NCBI GenBank assembly: GCA_031288935.1
Contig: JAITQL010000170.1
Location: forward strand, 1 to 11,413
Origin: Tannerella sp.
Lineage (GTDB): Bacteria > Bacteroidota > Bacteroidia > Bacteroidales > Tannerellaceae
DNA: 11,413 nucleotides
Direction of reading: 5' to 3'
In this document: positions 1 to 8,898 of the stretch, piece by piece
Position numbering within the stretch: position 1 is the stretch's first letter
Layout: every line of letters begins with the position of its first letter
Position numbers and translations under genes: made by a program
Notes under the pieces: model-generated
Databases searched by the model: none
Told to the model about the DNA's origin: nothing
What the model saw: the letters and a program-made list of their open reading frames with translations, nothing else

Positions 1-9
1 ATCAATCAT

Positions 10-1830
10 TCACCTGGCTCCGTCATACTCGATGGTAATAAATCCCTCTGCGGCTAATGTGATGGCCAGCGTATGGTCGGCGTCGCGATAGACGCCTGTA
101 ATGTTCAGCTTGGCGCCTATCACCGGCATGGTGGTTTCGCCGCTAAGCGCGTACTCGCCTTCGGCATCTCCCGGGGTTATGGCCAGTTCGTCGGCGGTAA
201 TGGTCATCTCGCCAAAGCCCGTTACCGCTGCCACAATTGTAAACTTGACTGCGCCTGTTTCCCCCTCAACAAGTTCCAGCTTGACCGGCACATTGGAGAT
301 GGTTTCATTGACCGCACCGGACAATTGTGCCGTGCCCTTATAGTCCCCCGCCATTGTTTCAGCCGGGCTGGTGACCGGGCCGTCTTCAGGCGCAGGCGTA
401 GCTTCCAGGTCGATGTTTACCACTTCGTTCGATTCGACTAATTGCAGCTTCAGCGTCCTGTCGGAAGCGTCAAACGTACCGGTCACGTTCATCGTCAGAC
501 CCATGCCCGACATCGTCGCTGCACCGCTCAACCGGTAGGTGTTTGGCGCGTCGCCCTCCGCCACCGTCACCTGATCGCCGACAACCGACACTTTGCCAAG
601 ACCCGGAACTTCGGTTTCCAGATTCAGCTTCACGGCGTCCTTGTCGACCCGCTCCAAAGCGACTTGTACACCGGACAAGTCGGCGGTCATCTGGCCTGTC
701 AGCTTCGCATTGCCGAGATAATTTCCGGCCACGATCGCCCCGTAGTCCGACGGGTCGAACCCTGCCGGCTTTGCTACCACAAGGATGTTTACAAGACCGC
801 CCGATTCGGGTAACGCCAGCGTAAGCGTATGGTCGGTGATATTGTACGTCCCCGACACGTTCAGCGTAAAGTTCATGAGCGGCAGCGTGGCAGTCCCGCT
901 GAGCGCACAGATATTTTCCGTTTCTCCGGCAGAAACGGTGATGTTGTCGCTCAAAATCTCCAGTGCGCCTATGCCCGGCGCCACACCCAGGAGGAGCAGG
1001 CTCACCTTGCTGTTGCTCAAACGTGTCAGCGCGATTTGTATGTCGTCGATGTCGGTAGTGAGCGCTCCCGTCAGTTTCGCCGTTCCCAGATAATCACCGG
1101 CCACTATCGCGCCGTAATCCGCCGGCACGCCCGGCGCGGCCTCAATATGAATGAGGATGACGCCATCCGCCTCCAGATCCAGCGTCAGCGACTTGTCGCC
1201 CACTCTGAACGTCCCCGACACGTTGAGCGTCAGTTGCAGCGCCGGCAGAAAAGCCGTGCCTTTCAACGCATACGTCCCCGGCTCCGCGCCCAGCGATACA
1301 TACACTTCATCCCCCGTGACCGTCAGCTCGCCCATATCCGGTATTTCCGTCAGGACGTTCAGTTTCACTTTCGCCTGTTCGTTGCCGACGCGCGCCAAAG
1401 TCACTTCCACGCCGGGAAGGGTTGCATTGATCGCTCCGCTTACCTGTGCCGTGCCGATGTAGTTGCCGATCACAAAGCCGGCATATTCCGCCGAATTGAC
1501 CTTTACTTCAATTTCCTCGCTCACGACGATACCCGTCTTGTTGGTTGCAAAAACCCGCGTCGTTCCCGCCGAATCAGCCCTGAGAATCGCCTTCGACCCC
1601 TCACTTGTTATCGAAATAATCTTCGGGTCATACGATACCCATCGGATTTCTTCCGTAGCGTCAGCCGGCGTAATGGTCGCCGTCAGTTCCACCGTTCCAC
1701 CTATTTCCATCGCAGACACCGTTGCCGGCGTAATGGAAATCCCTTTTACCGTCACTTCATCGTCATCGTTGCATCCCGTGAAGCACAGAGATGCAATCAA
1801 GCATCCAAGTGTAAAAAATTTCGTTTTCAT
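10..1830 (-). CDS. Surface lipoprotein with one Ig-like (Big_2) domain and four tandem calycin-like repeats
   Basis: This 606-residue protein has a lipoprotein signal with its lipobox Cys at residue 20 (FTGC), followed by NDDDE. An acidic run after the Cys is the type of signal that sends Bacteroidota lipoproteins to the cell surface. Residues ~28-111 resemble a bacterial Ig-like group 2 domain (ISITPATVSA, then TATITPADAT). Four homologous units of ~115 residues follow, at ~118-234, 241-355, 365-480 and 491-604. Each opens with G-[ND/D]Y-x-G-[TN]A-x-[VL][ST]G and contains a 'LSG-[TE]-[TA]-x-[ML]P' type strand and 'N[VI][ST]G-x-[YF]', then 'D(H/R/K)[TS]L'. They look like the putative calycin-like beta-barrel domain common in Bacteroides lipoproteins. 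That family name is recognised from pattern, not searched. The start is the only ATG giving a signal peptide, with AAGGAAAG just upstream. It lies 52 bp after the hydrolase gene on the same strand, so the two are probably cotranscribed. A binding or scaffold role at the surface is inference, and no catalytic motif is seen. Confidence 0.85.
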   Translation of the reverse strand: MKTKFFTLGCLIASLCFTGCNDDDEVTVKGISITPATVSAMEIGGTVELTATITPADATEEIRWVSYDPKIISITSEGSKAILRADSAGTTRVFATNKTGIVVSEEIEVKVNSAEYAGFVIGNYIGTAQVSGAINATLPGVEVTLARVGNEQAKVKLNVLTEIPDMGELTVTGDEVYVSLGAEPGTYALKGTAFLPALQLTLNVSGTFRVGDKSLTLDLEADGVILIHIEAAPGVPADYGAIVAGDYLGTAKLTGALTTDIDDIQIALTRLSNSKVSLLLLGVAPGIGALEILSDNITVSAGETENICALSGTATLPLMNFTLNVSGTYNITDHTLTLALPESGGLVNILVVAKPAGFDPSDYGAIVAGNYLGNAKLTGQMTADLSGVQVALERVDKDAVKLNLETEVPGLGKVSVVGDQVTVAEGDAPNTYRLSGAATMSGMGLTMNVTGTFDASDRTLKLQLVESNEVVNIDLEATPAPEDGPVTSPAETMAGDYKGTAQLSGAVNETISNVPVKLELVEGETGAVKFTIVAAVTGFGEMTITADELAITPGDAEGEYALSGETTMPVIGAKLNITGVYRDADHTLAITLAAEGFITIEYDGAR

Positions 1831-1882
1831 GTTTCTTTCCTTAATTATATAATGATCAAAATATCAGTTTTTATTCGATTGA

Positions 1883-3460
1883 TTATTGAATATCCAACGT
1901 GGCCGGCCCGACAAGATAGGTGATTTCAGCATTGATTTCGAGCGTTTCAGACGCTGCCGTAACCGTCGAAATCACCTCGCCCAAACCGTTGAGCGTTTGT
2001 TGCAGACCCTTGCCGATTTTCACGTTCACCCGCCGGACGCCTTCGGGCGACCAGATCGCCCAGACGCGCGTTCCGTTTTGCTGCGTCCAGCTGACTACGC
2101 AAAAATCCTTCCGGTTCCAGTCTACGGACATATCCATAACAGATCCTTCCGAAAAAAGTTTACCGACCGTCGCATACGCATAATAGGCCGGTTTAGGTTC
2201 CAGTTCCCGGCGCACAACGCCGAAATTATCTTCCCTGTCGAAAATGTTTCGTTCGGGAGATGAAAATTCATAACAGATATACCGTTCGATCCCGAAGCGC
2301 AGCGAAAGGAGCATCGTCTGTCCGAGAAAAACAGCCTGGCTTCTCTCTTTGGCTACCATGTCGTCGTAATAGTACATCTTCCCCTCTTTGGTGTAATAAT
2401 ACACCCGGCCTCCGCTTCCAAGATAATGAACCAGCGGTTGGGCGATGAGCTGGCTGATGTGCAGCGGAAGATTTTCCGACGGCGGAAAAAAAACGGCGTC
2501 GTAGCTGTTCCGGGACATCCGTTTCAATTCAAAAAACGTGATGAACTCAAGCGACGTGCCTTCCGGGAAAAACGACCGGACGGTTTGTTCCGCAAACGCA
2601 GGGTCGACCGGAAAATCATCGTCGGACACAACGGCTACCCGCCAGGCTTTACCCGACCGGCTTTTGGCTTCATGAAACGCATCCCTGTCCGCCACGTTGA
2701 TACGCACCATCGAAGTATATCCCATCTCGGTAATCCAGATACTCTTTTTATCTACCTTATACTTGGCCATCAACGTACGCAGACCGGCAAGATCGTCATG
2801 GTAACGGACGGTCTCCTCCATAGTCTGCAACAGCGGACGGTAGGGATGGATACAAAACCGGTCGAAATACTTTCCGGCTCCTGTCTCGAAGACCTTTTCG
2901 GCATATTCCATCGGGATGCCGCACAGTCCGGCGTGAAGTACAACCAAATCCGGGTCTATCTCTTTGATTTTTTTATACGTGGCTTCAAGCAGTACCGCAT
3001 ATTCGGCTGCATTGCCACCCATTTTGTCCCAGAACAAATTCGGTTCGTTCCAGATTTCCCAATAACGTACCTTGTCCTTATAACGCATAACCGTCTTTTC
3101 CACATACGTCAGCCATGCATCCAAATGTTGATAAGCCGGATTCGCCCACGCTACATTATATAATAGCAGCGCCAACACCTGAATACCCTGTTTACCCGTT
3201 TCCTCCACCACCCGGTCGAGATGTTCGAAATGCCAGTTTCCCTGCGGTGATTCCACGCCGCCCCAGGAAAAATCGGTTCGTACCCACCTGGCGCCGGCAT
3301 CACGCATCATCTGCAGATTTTTCGGCATCCGATCATGCTCTTCCCCGCTTTGGATATGCGCCGTGAAGCCAAACGGACACGCTTCCTGCGACATGCCGCG
3401 AGCTGGAAAGAAAAGAAACCATACGGGAATAAACACCCAAATATACACACGTTTTTTCAT
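1883..3460 (-). CDS. Secreted clan GH-A glycoside hydrolase (GH39/cellulase-like) with an inserted alpha/beta domain
   Basis: This 525-residue protein has a signal peptide (basic MKKR, hydrophobic core to ~residue 20, probable cleavage near residues 24-26) and no lipobox. The barrel starts at ~residue 29. Clan GH-A signatures are clear: WVRTDFSW (59-66), the acid/base motif WNEPN with Glu139, HPYRP (205-209), and the nucleophile strand IWITEMGYTS with Glu245. The WNEPN form and the spacing suggest a GH39-like or cellulase-family enzyme acting on a beta-linked glycan; the substrate is not readable. After the nucleophile strand the expected final barrel segment (QAVFLGQTMLLSLRFGIERY, then ICYEF) appears only at ~375-398. 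The ~110 residues between look like a separate alpha/beta domain (see findings). The C-terminal ~80 residues form a beta-rich domain, as is common after GH-A barrels. It is the first gene of the minus-strand unit and is divergent from susC. The ATG at 3458-3460 gives the signal peptide. Confidence 0.85.
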   Translation of the reverse strand: MKKRVYIWVFIPVWFLFFPARGMSQEACPFGFTAHIQSGEEHDRMPKNLQMMRDAGARWVRTDFSWGGVESPQGNWHFEHLDRVVEETGKQGIQVLALLLYNVAWANPAYQHLDAWLTYVEKTVMRYKDKVRYWEIWNEPNLFWDKMGGNAAEYAVLLEATYKKIKEIDPDLVVLHAGLCGIPMEYAEKVFETGAGKYFDRFCIHPYRPLLQTMEETVRYHDDLAGLRTLMAKYKVDKKSIWITEMGYTSMVRINVADRDAFHEAKSRSGKAWRVAVVSDDDFPVDPAFAEQTVRSFFPEGTSLEFITFFELKRMSRNSYDAVFFPPSENLPLHISQLIAQPLVHYLGSGGRVYYYTKEGKMYYYDDMVAKERSQAVFLGQTMLLSLRFGIERYICYEFSSPERNIFDREDNFGVVRRELEPKPAYYAYATVGKLFSEGSVMDMSVDWNRKDFCVVSWTQQNGTRVWAIWSPEGVRRVNVKIGKGLQQTLNGLGEVISTVTAASETLEINAEITYLVGPATLDIQ

Positions 3461-3683
3461 GCAATTGTTTTTGATTGAAACCGCAAAAATAAAATATTTT
3501 CTTAGAAAACGGAAAGAATCTCCCTCCTTTGTTTTATTTTTTCACCTGTTACGTATTATTATTGGGTGCACCCTTGAAGATTAACCAAAATCGTTAGCTG
3601 ATCTTTCAAAATAAATTGCTAAACTTGCAACTTGTTTTTCAATCAAAGTTGAATGTCTATAATAATAGTAAAATAGTGATACT
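3461..3683. promoter_or_regulatory. Divergent intergenic region between the hydrolase unit and susC
   Basis: This 223-bp AT-rich region must hold both divergent promoters. It contains a perfect 10-bp palindrome, GGGTGCACCC, at 3564-3573. An interrupted inverted repeat follows: AAGAT-TAAC at 3577-3585 against GTTA at 3593-3596 and ATCTT at 3601-3605. Either could be an operator, but both are short enough to occur by chance. For susC the nearest approach to a Bacteroides -7 box is TAAACTTG at 3620-3627, one base off TAnnTTTG, which would give a leader of ~50 nt. No convincing -33 box is visible for it. No regulator gene is present in the window. Confidence 0.5.
3484..3491 (-). promoter_or_regulatory. 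Candidate Bacteroidota -7 promoter box for the hydrolase unit
   Basis: Read on the minus strand, this is TATTTTTG, a full match to the Bacteroides primary-sigma -7 consensus TAnnTTTG. It lies 23 nt before the ATG, so the leader would be short. The expected TTTG -33 element is not clear; only TTTC-like runs occur about 18-21 nt upstream. AT-rich sequence makes chance matches fairly likely. Confidence 0.35.
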
Positions 3684-6600
3684 ATGAAGAAGAGAAATGT
3701 GTTGAGATGTGGGCAGTTTTGCATGTGGAGACAAGCAAAATTGAACTGTTTTATTTTCTTTCTGTCATTTATTTCAATGCCGCTCATGGCGACTGTCAGT
3801 GGAACAGTTGAGAAAAGCATTGAGACGGAAGGAATATTGTCTCCATCGGACAGTGAGATCAGAGGATCTGTGGTTGGTGTGAACGATGAGCCGCTGCCAG
3901 GAGTAAATATAGTGGTTAAAGGGACTACTCTTGGGACGGTCACCGACAGCGAAGGACGGTTTGTATTACGCGTACCGGAGGGAGCTGTATTGGAGATATC
4001 TTATATCGGTTATGTAAAACAGACCGTGGCGGCGACGAACAATCTTCGGATTGTGCTGGAGGAAGATATGGAGAGTTTGGAAGAGGTCATTGTCGTAGGT
4101 TACGGAACGGTGAAGAAATCCGATCTGACGGGAGCTGTCAGCTCCGTGACCCCCAAGTCTTTTCTTGACCAGCCGGGTTCGTCCGTCAACTCTGTTTTGC
4201 AGGGACGGGCGCCGGGTGTAGTCGTCAGACGAAGCAACGGAGCGCCGGGCGAAGGTTCTACGATCCGTATCCGCGGCGTCAACTCCATTCTGGGGAACAA
4301 CGACCCGCTGATTGTGGTGGACGGCAATTACAGCAGTATGCCGAACTTGTACGATATTGAGTCGATCGAAATCCTGAAAGACGCCTCCGCTACGGCCATC
4401 TACGGTTCCCGGGGCGCCAACGGCGTCATTATCGTCACTACCAAACGAGGCAGTACGGAGGGAAAGAACGAAGTAAAACTGTATTCCAATGTATCTTTCG
4501 ATCAGGTACCCCGGCTGTATGACATGATGGGAGCGGTGGAGTTTGCCGAGTTCATGAATCAGGTAGGCATTGGGATGGGTGGTTCGGCCACTTACTCGGA
4601 GGCCGACATTGCCCGCTTCAGGGAACACGGTGGAACAAACTGGCAGGAGGAATTGTTCCGGACGGGCATGACCCAAAATCACAAGGCGGTACTGACCGGT
4701 GGAAACAAAAAGATGAAGTATTATCTCTCTCCCACCTATAATCAGATGGATGGAGTTTTGATTAACACTTCGTCCAGGAATTACGGCGTAATTGCAAAAT
4801 TGGACGCCGAAGTGAGTAAGCGCGTATCCTATCAGTTCGAGGCAAGTGTCAGGCACAGTGAACTATTGAATCCGGGACTGGGAAGAGGCGGCGATCACAT
4901 GGGGCTTCCGCTGCAATCCGCCCTGATCTGGTCGCCGACGGCCAATGTATTCAATGAAGACGGCACGTATCAAAGTTTGGATCCGCTTTCCGCAAGGACG
5001 TTGAACCCGGTCTTGCTGACTACGATGAAAGATACGCGCTATACCAACGACGGCGGCGCCGTGGGGAACCTCAAGGTCAAAATCATCGACGGACTGGTCT
5101 TCGACGGCAAAGCGTCCATGAGCTACGGCACCGGCGGTCAGCGTTATTTTCTTCCGGCGGAATTGAACGGCAACCGCGCCAATGCGTCGCAAAACAGCTA
5201 TGAATCCCGTTCATGGCTGATGAATGCCTTCCTGACATACAGCAAGACCTTTGCCGCGAAACATCAGATGTCGCTTATGTTCGGATTTGAAGAAAGCCAG
5301 GGACAATCGCGCTCCTTCAACGCGAATGCCGAGGATCTGGCCTATCCGGTTGTCGAATGGGACAATCTGAATCTCGGGGCAATCAAGAATGTCGGTTCCG
5401 GTTTCAGTAACGACGCCTTGCGGTCGTATTTTGCCCGCGGTACGTATCAGTATGACGGACGGTATTATTTCACCGGAACGTATCGTTCCGACGGTTCTTC
5501 CAAGTTCAGAGGGGACAACCGTTTCAGTAACTTCCCGTCGTTTGCGTTGGGCTGGAGGCTCTCCGAAGAAGGCTTCCTGAAAGATACGGAGATTTTCCAA
5601 AACCTGAAACTCCGGGGCGGCTGGGGCATCACCGGCAGTCAGGCCGTCAGCCCGTATGCCACCCTTTCACCCATGGAGAGCGGCCCCTTCACCTGGGCTA
5701 CCAGCCAGTCATACACGGGCTACTATCCGGGTGTCGTCGGCAATCCCTATCTGCAGTGGGAGGAAACAACACAAACCGACTTCGGACTGGACTTCTCCGT
5801 CCTCGGCGGAAAACTGTCCTTTGCCTTTGATTACTATTACAAGCAGACCGACAAACTGCTGTCCAAAATCGTCATACCGATTTACAACGGGGGCGGAACG
5901 ATTAATACCAACGTCGGCCTGATTGAAAACAAGGGATTTGAGTTCAACCTTAATTACGTCGTCTTTGAAAACAAGGACTGGTCGTATGACGTCAACCTGA
6001 ACGGCGCTCACAACGAGAACAAGGTGGTTGACATCGGCGATCAGGATCGTCTGTGGGGCGGCACCTCCGTGGCCGGCATCATGCCGCAAAGTCCGTTTAT
6101 CATTCTTCCGGGACACTCCATCGGTACGATTTACGGATACAAATACCTGGGCATTTGGCAGCGCGGCGATGTAGTGGATGCTCTGAAATTCGGACAGGAA
6201 CCGGGCGGTTATCATTACGAAGATCTGAACAACAATAGCAAATACGATGCGGAAGACTACCAGATCATCGGCAACGCATGTCCGAAATTCACGTGGGGAT
6301 TCAACAATCACCTCTCCTGGAAGAACTGGGATCTGAATGTGCTGGTCGAAGGACTGCACGGCCGGGATATTCTCAACCTCAGCTATTTCATGGCAGCCAA
6401 TGTCTATGACAACTCGCTGGCCGTGACGTCGAGCGCCGGAAAAGACCGCTGGACACCCGAAAATCCCTGGGCGGAGTTTTCCAAGCTGGCCCTGAGCAAC
6501 GTGGTGATGTCCAATTCCGACCAGTGGATACAGGACGGCAGTTATGTGAAGATACGGAATCTCAGTCTGGCGTATCGCTTGACGAAGCAAACGACCCGGT

Positions 6601-6773
6601 TTGCCGACATCCGGCTGGCCGTAAGCGCTCAAAACGTGTTTACGTTTACAAATTACAAGGGCTACGATCCCGAAGTATCTTCCGCGGGAGGCTCCGATAC
6701 GGATGCCGGACTGGACTGGTTCGCCTACCCCAATCCCCGAAGTTATACGTTCAGTCTTATGTTGGAATACTAA
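3684..6773 (+). CDS. SusC/RagA-family TonB-linked outer-membrane transporter
   Basis: This 1029-residue protein has the usual length and order for a SusC-type transporter. A signal peptide (hydrophobic ~20-36) is followed by a short linker and then a carboxypeptidase-regulatory-like domain at ~58-127, with GVNIVVKGTTLGTVTDSEGRF near its start and ISYIGY near its end. The TonB box region is EEVIVVGYGTVKKSDLTGAV (~133-152). The plug domain runs to ~260 and includes LQGRAPGVVV, TIRIRGVNS, DPLIVVDG and SATAIYGSRGANGVIIVTTKRG. The rest is the 22-strand barrel, ending in SYTFSLMLEY with the terminal aromatic residue typical of outer-membrane barrels. There is no room for an N-terminal STN signalling domain, so control through an ECF sigma/anti-sigma pair is not expected. 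With the adjacent SusD it would import an oligosaccharide using TonB energy; the substrate is unknown. The ATG at 3684 is the first that gives a signal peptide. Confidence 0.97.
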   Translation: MKKRNVLRCGQFCMWRQAKLNCFIFFLSFISMPLMATVSGTVEKSIETEGILSPSDSEIRGSVVGVNDEPLPGVNIVVKGTTLGTVTDSEGRFVLRVPEGAVLEISYIGYVKQTVAATNNLRIVLEEDMESLEEVIVVGYGTVKKSDLTGAVSSVTPKSFLDQPGSSVNSVLQGRAPGVVVRRSNGAPGEGSTIRIRGVNSILGNNDPLIVVDGNYSSMPNLYDIESIEILKDASATAIYGSRGANGVIIVTTKRGSTEGKNEVKLYSNVSFDQVPRLYDMMGAVEFAEFMNQVGIGMGGSATYSEADIARFREHGGTNWQEELFRTGMTQNHKAVLTGGNKKMKYYLSPTYNQMDGVLINTSSRNYGVIAKLDAEVSKRVSYQFEASVRHSELLNPGLGRGGDHMGLPLQSALIWSPTANVFNEDGTYQSLDPLSARTLNPVLLTTMKDTRYTNDGGAVGNLKVKIIDGLVFDGKASMSYGTGGQRYFLPAELNGNRANASQNSYESRSWLMNAFLTYSKTFAAKHQMSLMFGFEESQGQSRSFNANAEDLAYPVVEWDNLNLGAIKNVGSGFSNDALRSYFARGTYQYDGRYYFTGTYRSDGSSKFRGDNRFSNFPSFALGWRLSEEGFLKDTEIFQNLKLRGGWGITGSQAVSPYATLSPMESGPFTWATSQSYTGYYPGVVGNPYLQWEETTQTDFGLDFSVLGGKLSFAFDYYYKQTDKLLSKIVIPIYNGGGTINTNVGLIENKGFEFNLNYVVFENKDWSYDVNLNGAHNENKVVDIGDQDRLWGGTSVAGIMPQSPFIILPGHSIGTIYGYKYLGIWQRGDVVDALKFGQEPGGYHYEDLNNNSKYDAEDYQIIGNACPKFTWGFNNHLSWKNWDLNVLVEGLHGRDILNLSYFMAANVYDNSLAVTSSAGKDRWTPENPWAEFSKLALSNVVMSNSDQWIQDGSYVKIRNLSLAYRLTKQTTRFADIRLAVSAQNVFTFTNYKGYDPEVSSAGGSDTDAGLDWFAYPNPRSYTFSLMLEY

Positions 6774-6791
6774 CCTCTTTAAATTGGAAAA

Positions 6792-8405
6792 ATGATGAAA
6801 AAAGATAGTTTGAAATATATCGTGATGCTGCTCGGCATCGCCGTTCTTGCAGCCTGTTCGTCCAACGACGAGTTTCTGGAGGAGAAAACCTACGGGAAAA
6901 TCTTCCCGGAAGAGTTTTATCGCAATCAGGTGGAGCTGGACATGGCAAACAATGCGCTGTATCGCCGGTTCAGCAAGACATTCAATGCGGATTACGCTTC
7001 GTTCGTGGTCGTGCTTTATGGAGGGGACGACGTGACGACGCCTTACAATGCGAATACGTCTTACCTTCAGAATGACACCTACATCCGGCAGGCGGCGAAC
7101 GGTGATGTGCTGGACGGATGGCAGTATGGCTATTCCACCATTAACATTGCCAACGGAATTATCCGGAACTACCGGACGGCCGAAGGCGAGACCAGCGAGC
7201 AAAACCTGCGCTACATCGCTGCGCAGGCGCATTTTGCACGCGCTTACATGTATTACTGGCTGGTGCGCATATTCAATGAAATTCCTTACGTGACAACGGT
7301 GAGGGAACCGGACAAGACGATTACGAAAAGTTCTCCCGAAGTCATCTACGAAGCCATCATCGCCGACCTGAAGATAGCGGAAGAATGGTTGCCGGTCACC
7401 TGGAAGGGAATTGATGAAGTCAAGGCCAACGGCGGCGGATTCACCAGAGGAGCCGCCAAGGCTACGCTGGCCAGCGTCTACCTGAGCATGGCCGGCTATC
7501 CGCTGAAGAAAACCGAGTGCTACAGACTGGCGAAAGAGAAGGCCGCCGAACTCGTCGAACACGAATCGGAATACGGTTACCGCCTGCTGGATCACTGCGC
7601 GGAACTGTGGAAAGTGACTCCGCTGATACACGACGAAATGGTTTTCTCTCTTATGTACAACAAGTCCACGGATGATTACAATGTGCGGGCGCCCAAGGGA
7701 TGCCGTCCCGTGCAGTTCGGCGGATGGGAAGCCTACTGTCCGGAGATCGGCTTTTTCCACCGCTTTCCGGCCGGCGAACGGCGGGAGGCGACTTTTGTCA
7801 CGGAATTTCCGTTGACAAGCGGATGGTATACGACCGTACCGACGCTGCCGTGGCCGGAAGACAAGCCGATGCTCCCCTGGCAGGAAATGATGTTCCGGCA
7901 TCCGTATTACTTCAAGATGTGGGAAGCGGAAGGCATGGAAGGGGTCAACAAGTGGGTGCCGGCGGGCGATAACGACTGGTACAGCAGCCGTACCAGCCAG
8001 GTGATCCGTTATGCCGAGGTGTTGCTGATTTACGCCGAAGCGCAGGCGATGGCCGACGGCGCGCCCAATGCCCTGGCTTACGATTGCATCAACCGCGTGC
8101 GCAACCGCGCCTTTGCCGGCGTCGGCACGCATCTGAACGACCTGAAGCCCGGCCTGAGCGCCGAAGCATTCCGCGATTCCGTATTCGTGGAACGCGGATG
8201 GGAATTTGCCGGTTTTGAGTACGCCAGTCGCTGGTTCGACCTGGTGCGGCTTGAACTGGTAGAAGACGCAGCCTCTGCCAGTCCCTCGCACGCCTTCCTG
8301 CCCGGACGGTCTGCCGATGACTGGGCGATTCTGAACAAGCCCACGCACGACAGCTATTTCCTTCCCATCCCGGAAGAAGATGCGTTGCTGAACGATAATT
8401 TATAG
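6792..8405 (+). CDS. SusD/RagB-family surface glycan-binding lipoprotein
   Basis: This 537-residue protein is of normal length for the family. The lipobox LAAC puts the lipidated Cys at residue 22, followed by SSNDEFLEEKTYG, the usual SusD opening and a surface-export type signal. The alpha-helical TPR-like N-terminal half includes RYIAAQAHFARAYMYYWLVR. The C-terminal half has the SusD hallmarks: QVIRYAEVLLIYAEAQAMA, INRVRNRA, a VFVERGWEFAGFEYASRWFDLVR block ending near residue 487, and a closing FLPIPEEDALLNDNL. SusD proteins sit as a lid on the SusC barrel and bind the incoming glycan. The gene starts 18 bp after the susC stop, so the two are cotranscribed. A second ATG directly follows the first (MMKK), and the choice does not affect the mature protein. 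No fused or truncated domains are seen. Confidence 0.96.
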   Translation: MMKKDSLKYIVMLLGIAVLAACSSNDEFLEEKTYGKIFPEEFYRNQVELDMANNALYRRFSKTFNADYASFVVVLYGGDDVTTPYNANTSYLQNDTYIRQAANGDVLDGWQYGYSTINIANGIIRNYRTAEGETSEQNLRYIAAQAHFARAYMYYWLVRIFNEIPYVTTVREPDKTITKSSPEVIYEAIIADLKIAEEWLPVTWKGIDEVKANGGGFTRGAAKATLASVYLSMAGYPLKKTECYRLAKEKAAELVEHESEYGYRLLDHCAELWKVTPLIHDEMVFSLMYNKSTDDYNVRAPKGCRPVQFGGWEAYCPEIGFFHRFPAGERREATFVTEFPLTSGWYTTVPTLPWPEDKPMLPWQEMMFRHPYYFKMWEAEGMEGVNKWVPAGDNDWYSSRTSQVIRYAEVLLIYAEAQAMADGAPNALAYDCINRVRNRAFAGVGTHLNDLKPGLSAEAFRDSVFVERGWEFAGFEYASRWFDLVRLELVEDAASASPSHAFLPGRSADDWAILNKPTHDSYFLPIPEEDALLNDNL

Positions 8406-8487
8406 TATGACGCAAGGGCGATTTTTGAACAAAAGACAGTGAGTTTTGTTTTTAACACAGTATTTTTTAATGTAATAATTTGATCGT

Positions 8488-8874
8488 ATGAAAAGAATGT
8501 ATGTAATGTTGGCAGGTTTGTGCCTGCTGTGTATGGCGGCCGTAGAGGCCCGGTCCGGTAACGATATCAAAAGCAAGGTCAAAGGCAAGTGGGAAATAAG
8601 CATTCCCGACGCGCCTCACGGATACCAGAGCTACACGCTTGACATAAAGGAAAAGAATGAAGCGGTGGTAGTCGACGTCAAGGGCGGAGATATCAATATC
8701 AAGGAGCAGAAGTTTACCGAAAAGGAAGGCAAGTTATCGGCCAATCTATACGTAGGCGAATACGTGAAAGTGACCATCTGGGAAGAAAAAGGCGTGGTCA
8801 AGGGATCGGCAGATACGTCCATGGGTAAAATGGCGTGCAATTTCAAGAAACTGACTGAAAAGAAGGCGAAGTAA
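8488..8874 (+). CDS. Small secreted beta-rich protein of unknown function
   Basis: This 128-residue protein has a clear Sec signal peptide (MKRM, then a hydrophobic core, with probable cleavage near residue 21 at VEA-RSG). The mature part is ~105 residues, rich in Lys and Glu. Its pattern of alternating strands (GKWEISIPDAPHGYQSYTLDIK, VVVDVKGGDINIKEQKFTEKEGKLSA, YVKVTIWEEKGVVKGSADT) suggests one small beta-barrel or beta-sandwich, perhaps lipocalin/calycin-like. I do not recognise a named family. It begins 82 bp after the SusD gene and is followed by a strong terminator, so it may be the last gene of the susCD transcript; a separate promoter in the 82-bp gap is possible but not evident. The ATG at 8488 gives a good signal peptide. 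A periplasmic or surface accessory role in the glycan locus is inferred only from position. Confidence 0.8.
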   Translation: MKRMYVMLAGLCLLCMAAVEARSGNDIKSKVKGKWEISIPDAPHGYQSYTLDIKEKNEAVVVDVKGGDINIKEQKFTEKEGKLSANLYVGEYVKVTIWEEKGVVKGSADTSMGKMACNFKKLTEKKAK

Positions 8875-8898
8875 GCAAAAGCATGTACAGCACGCACG

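Noticed and set aside
829..1923. A 364-codon plus-strand open frame antisense to the repeat lipoprotein
   Set aside because: Arg/His-rich low-quality translation opposite a well-supported gene; no family features.
5709..8348. An 879-codon open frame on the minus strand across susC and susD
   Set aside because: It is antisense to two unmistakable genes, has no recognisable domain and no signal peptide, and follows from their codon bias.
8406..8487. Terminator or promoter between the SusD gene and the small secreted-protein gene
   Set aside because: Only a 3-bp stem (CGC-AAGG-GCG) before a T-run and imperfect TAnnTTTG matches (a 7-mer TAATTTG too close to the ATG) are present; not strong enough to list.
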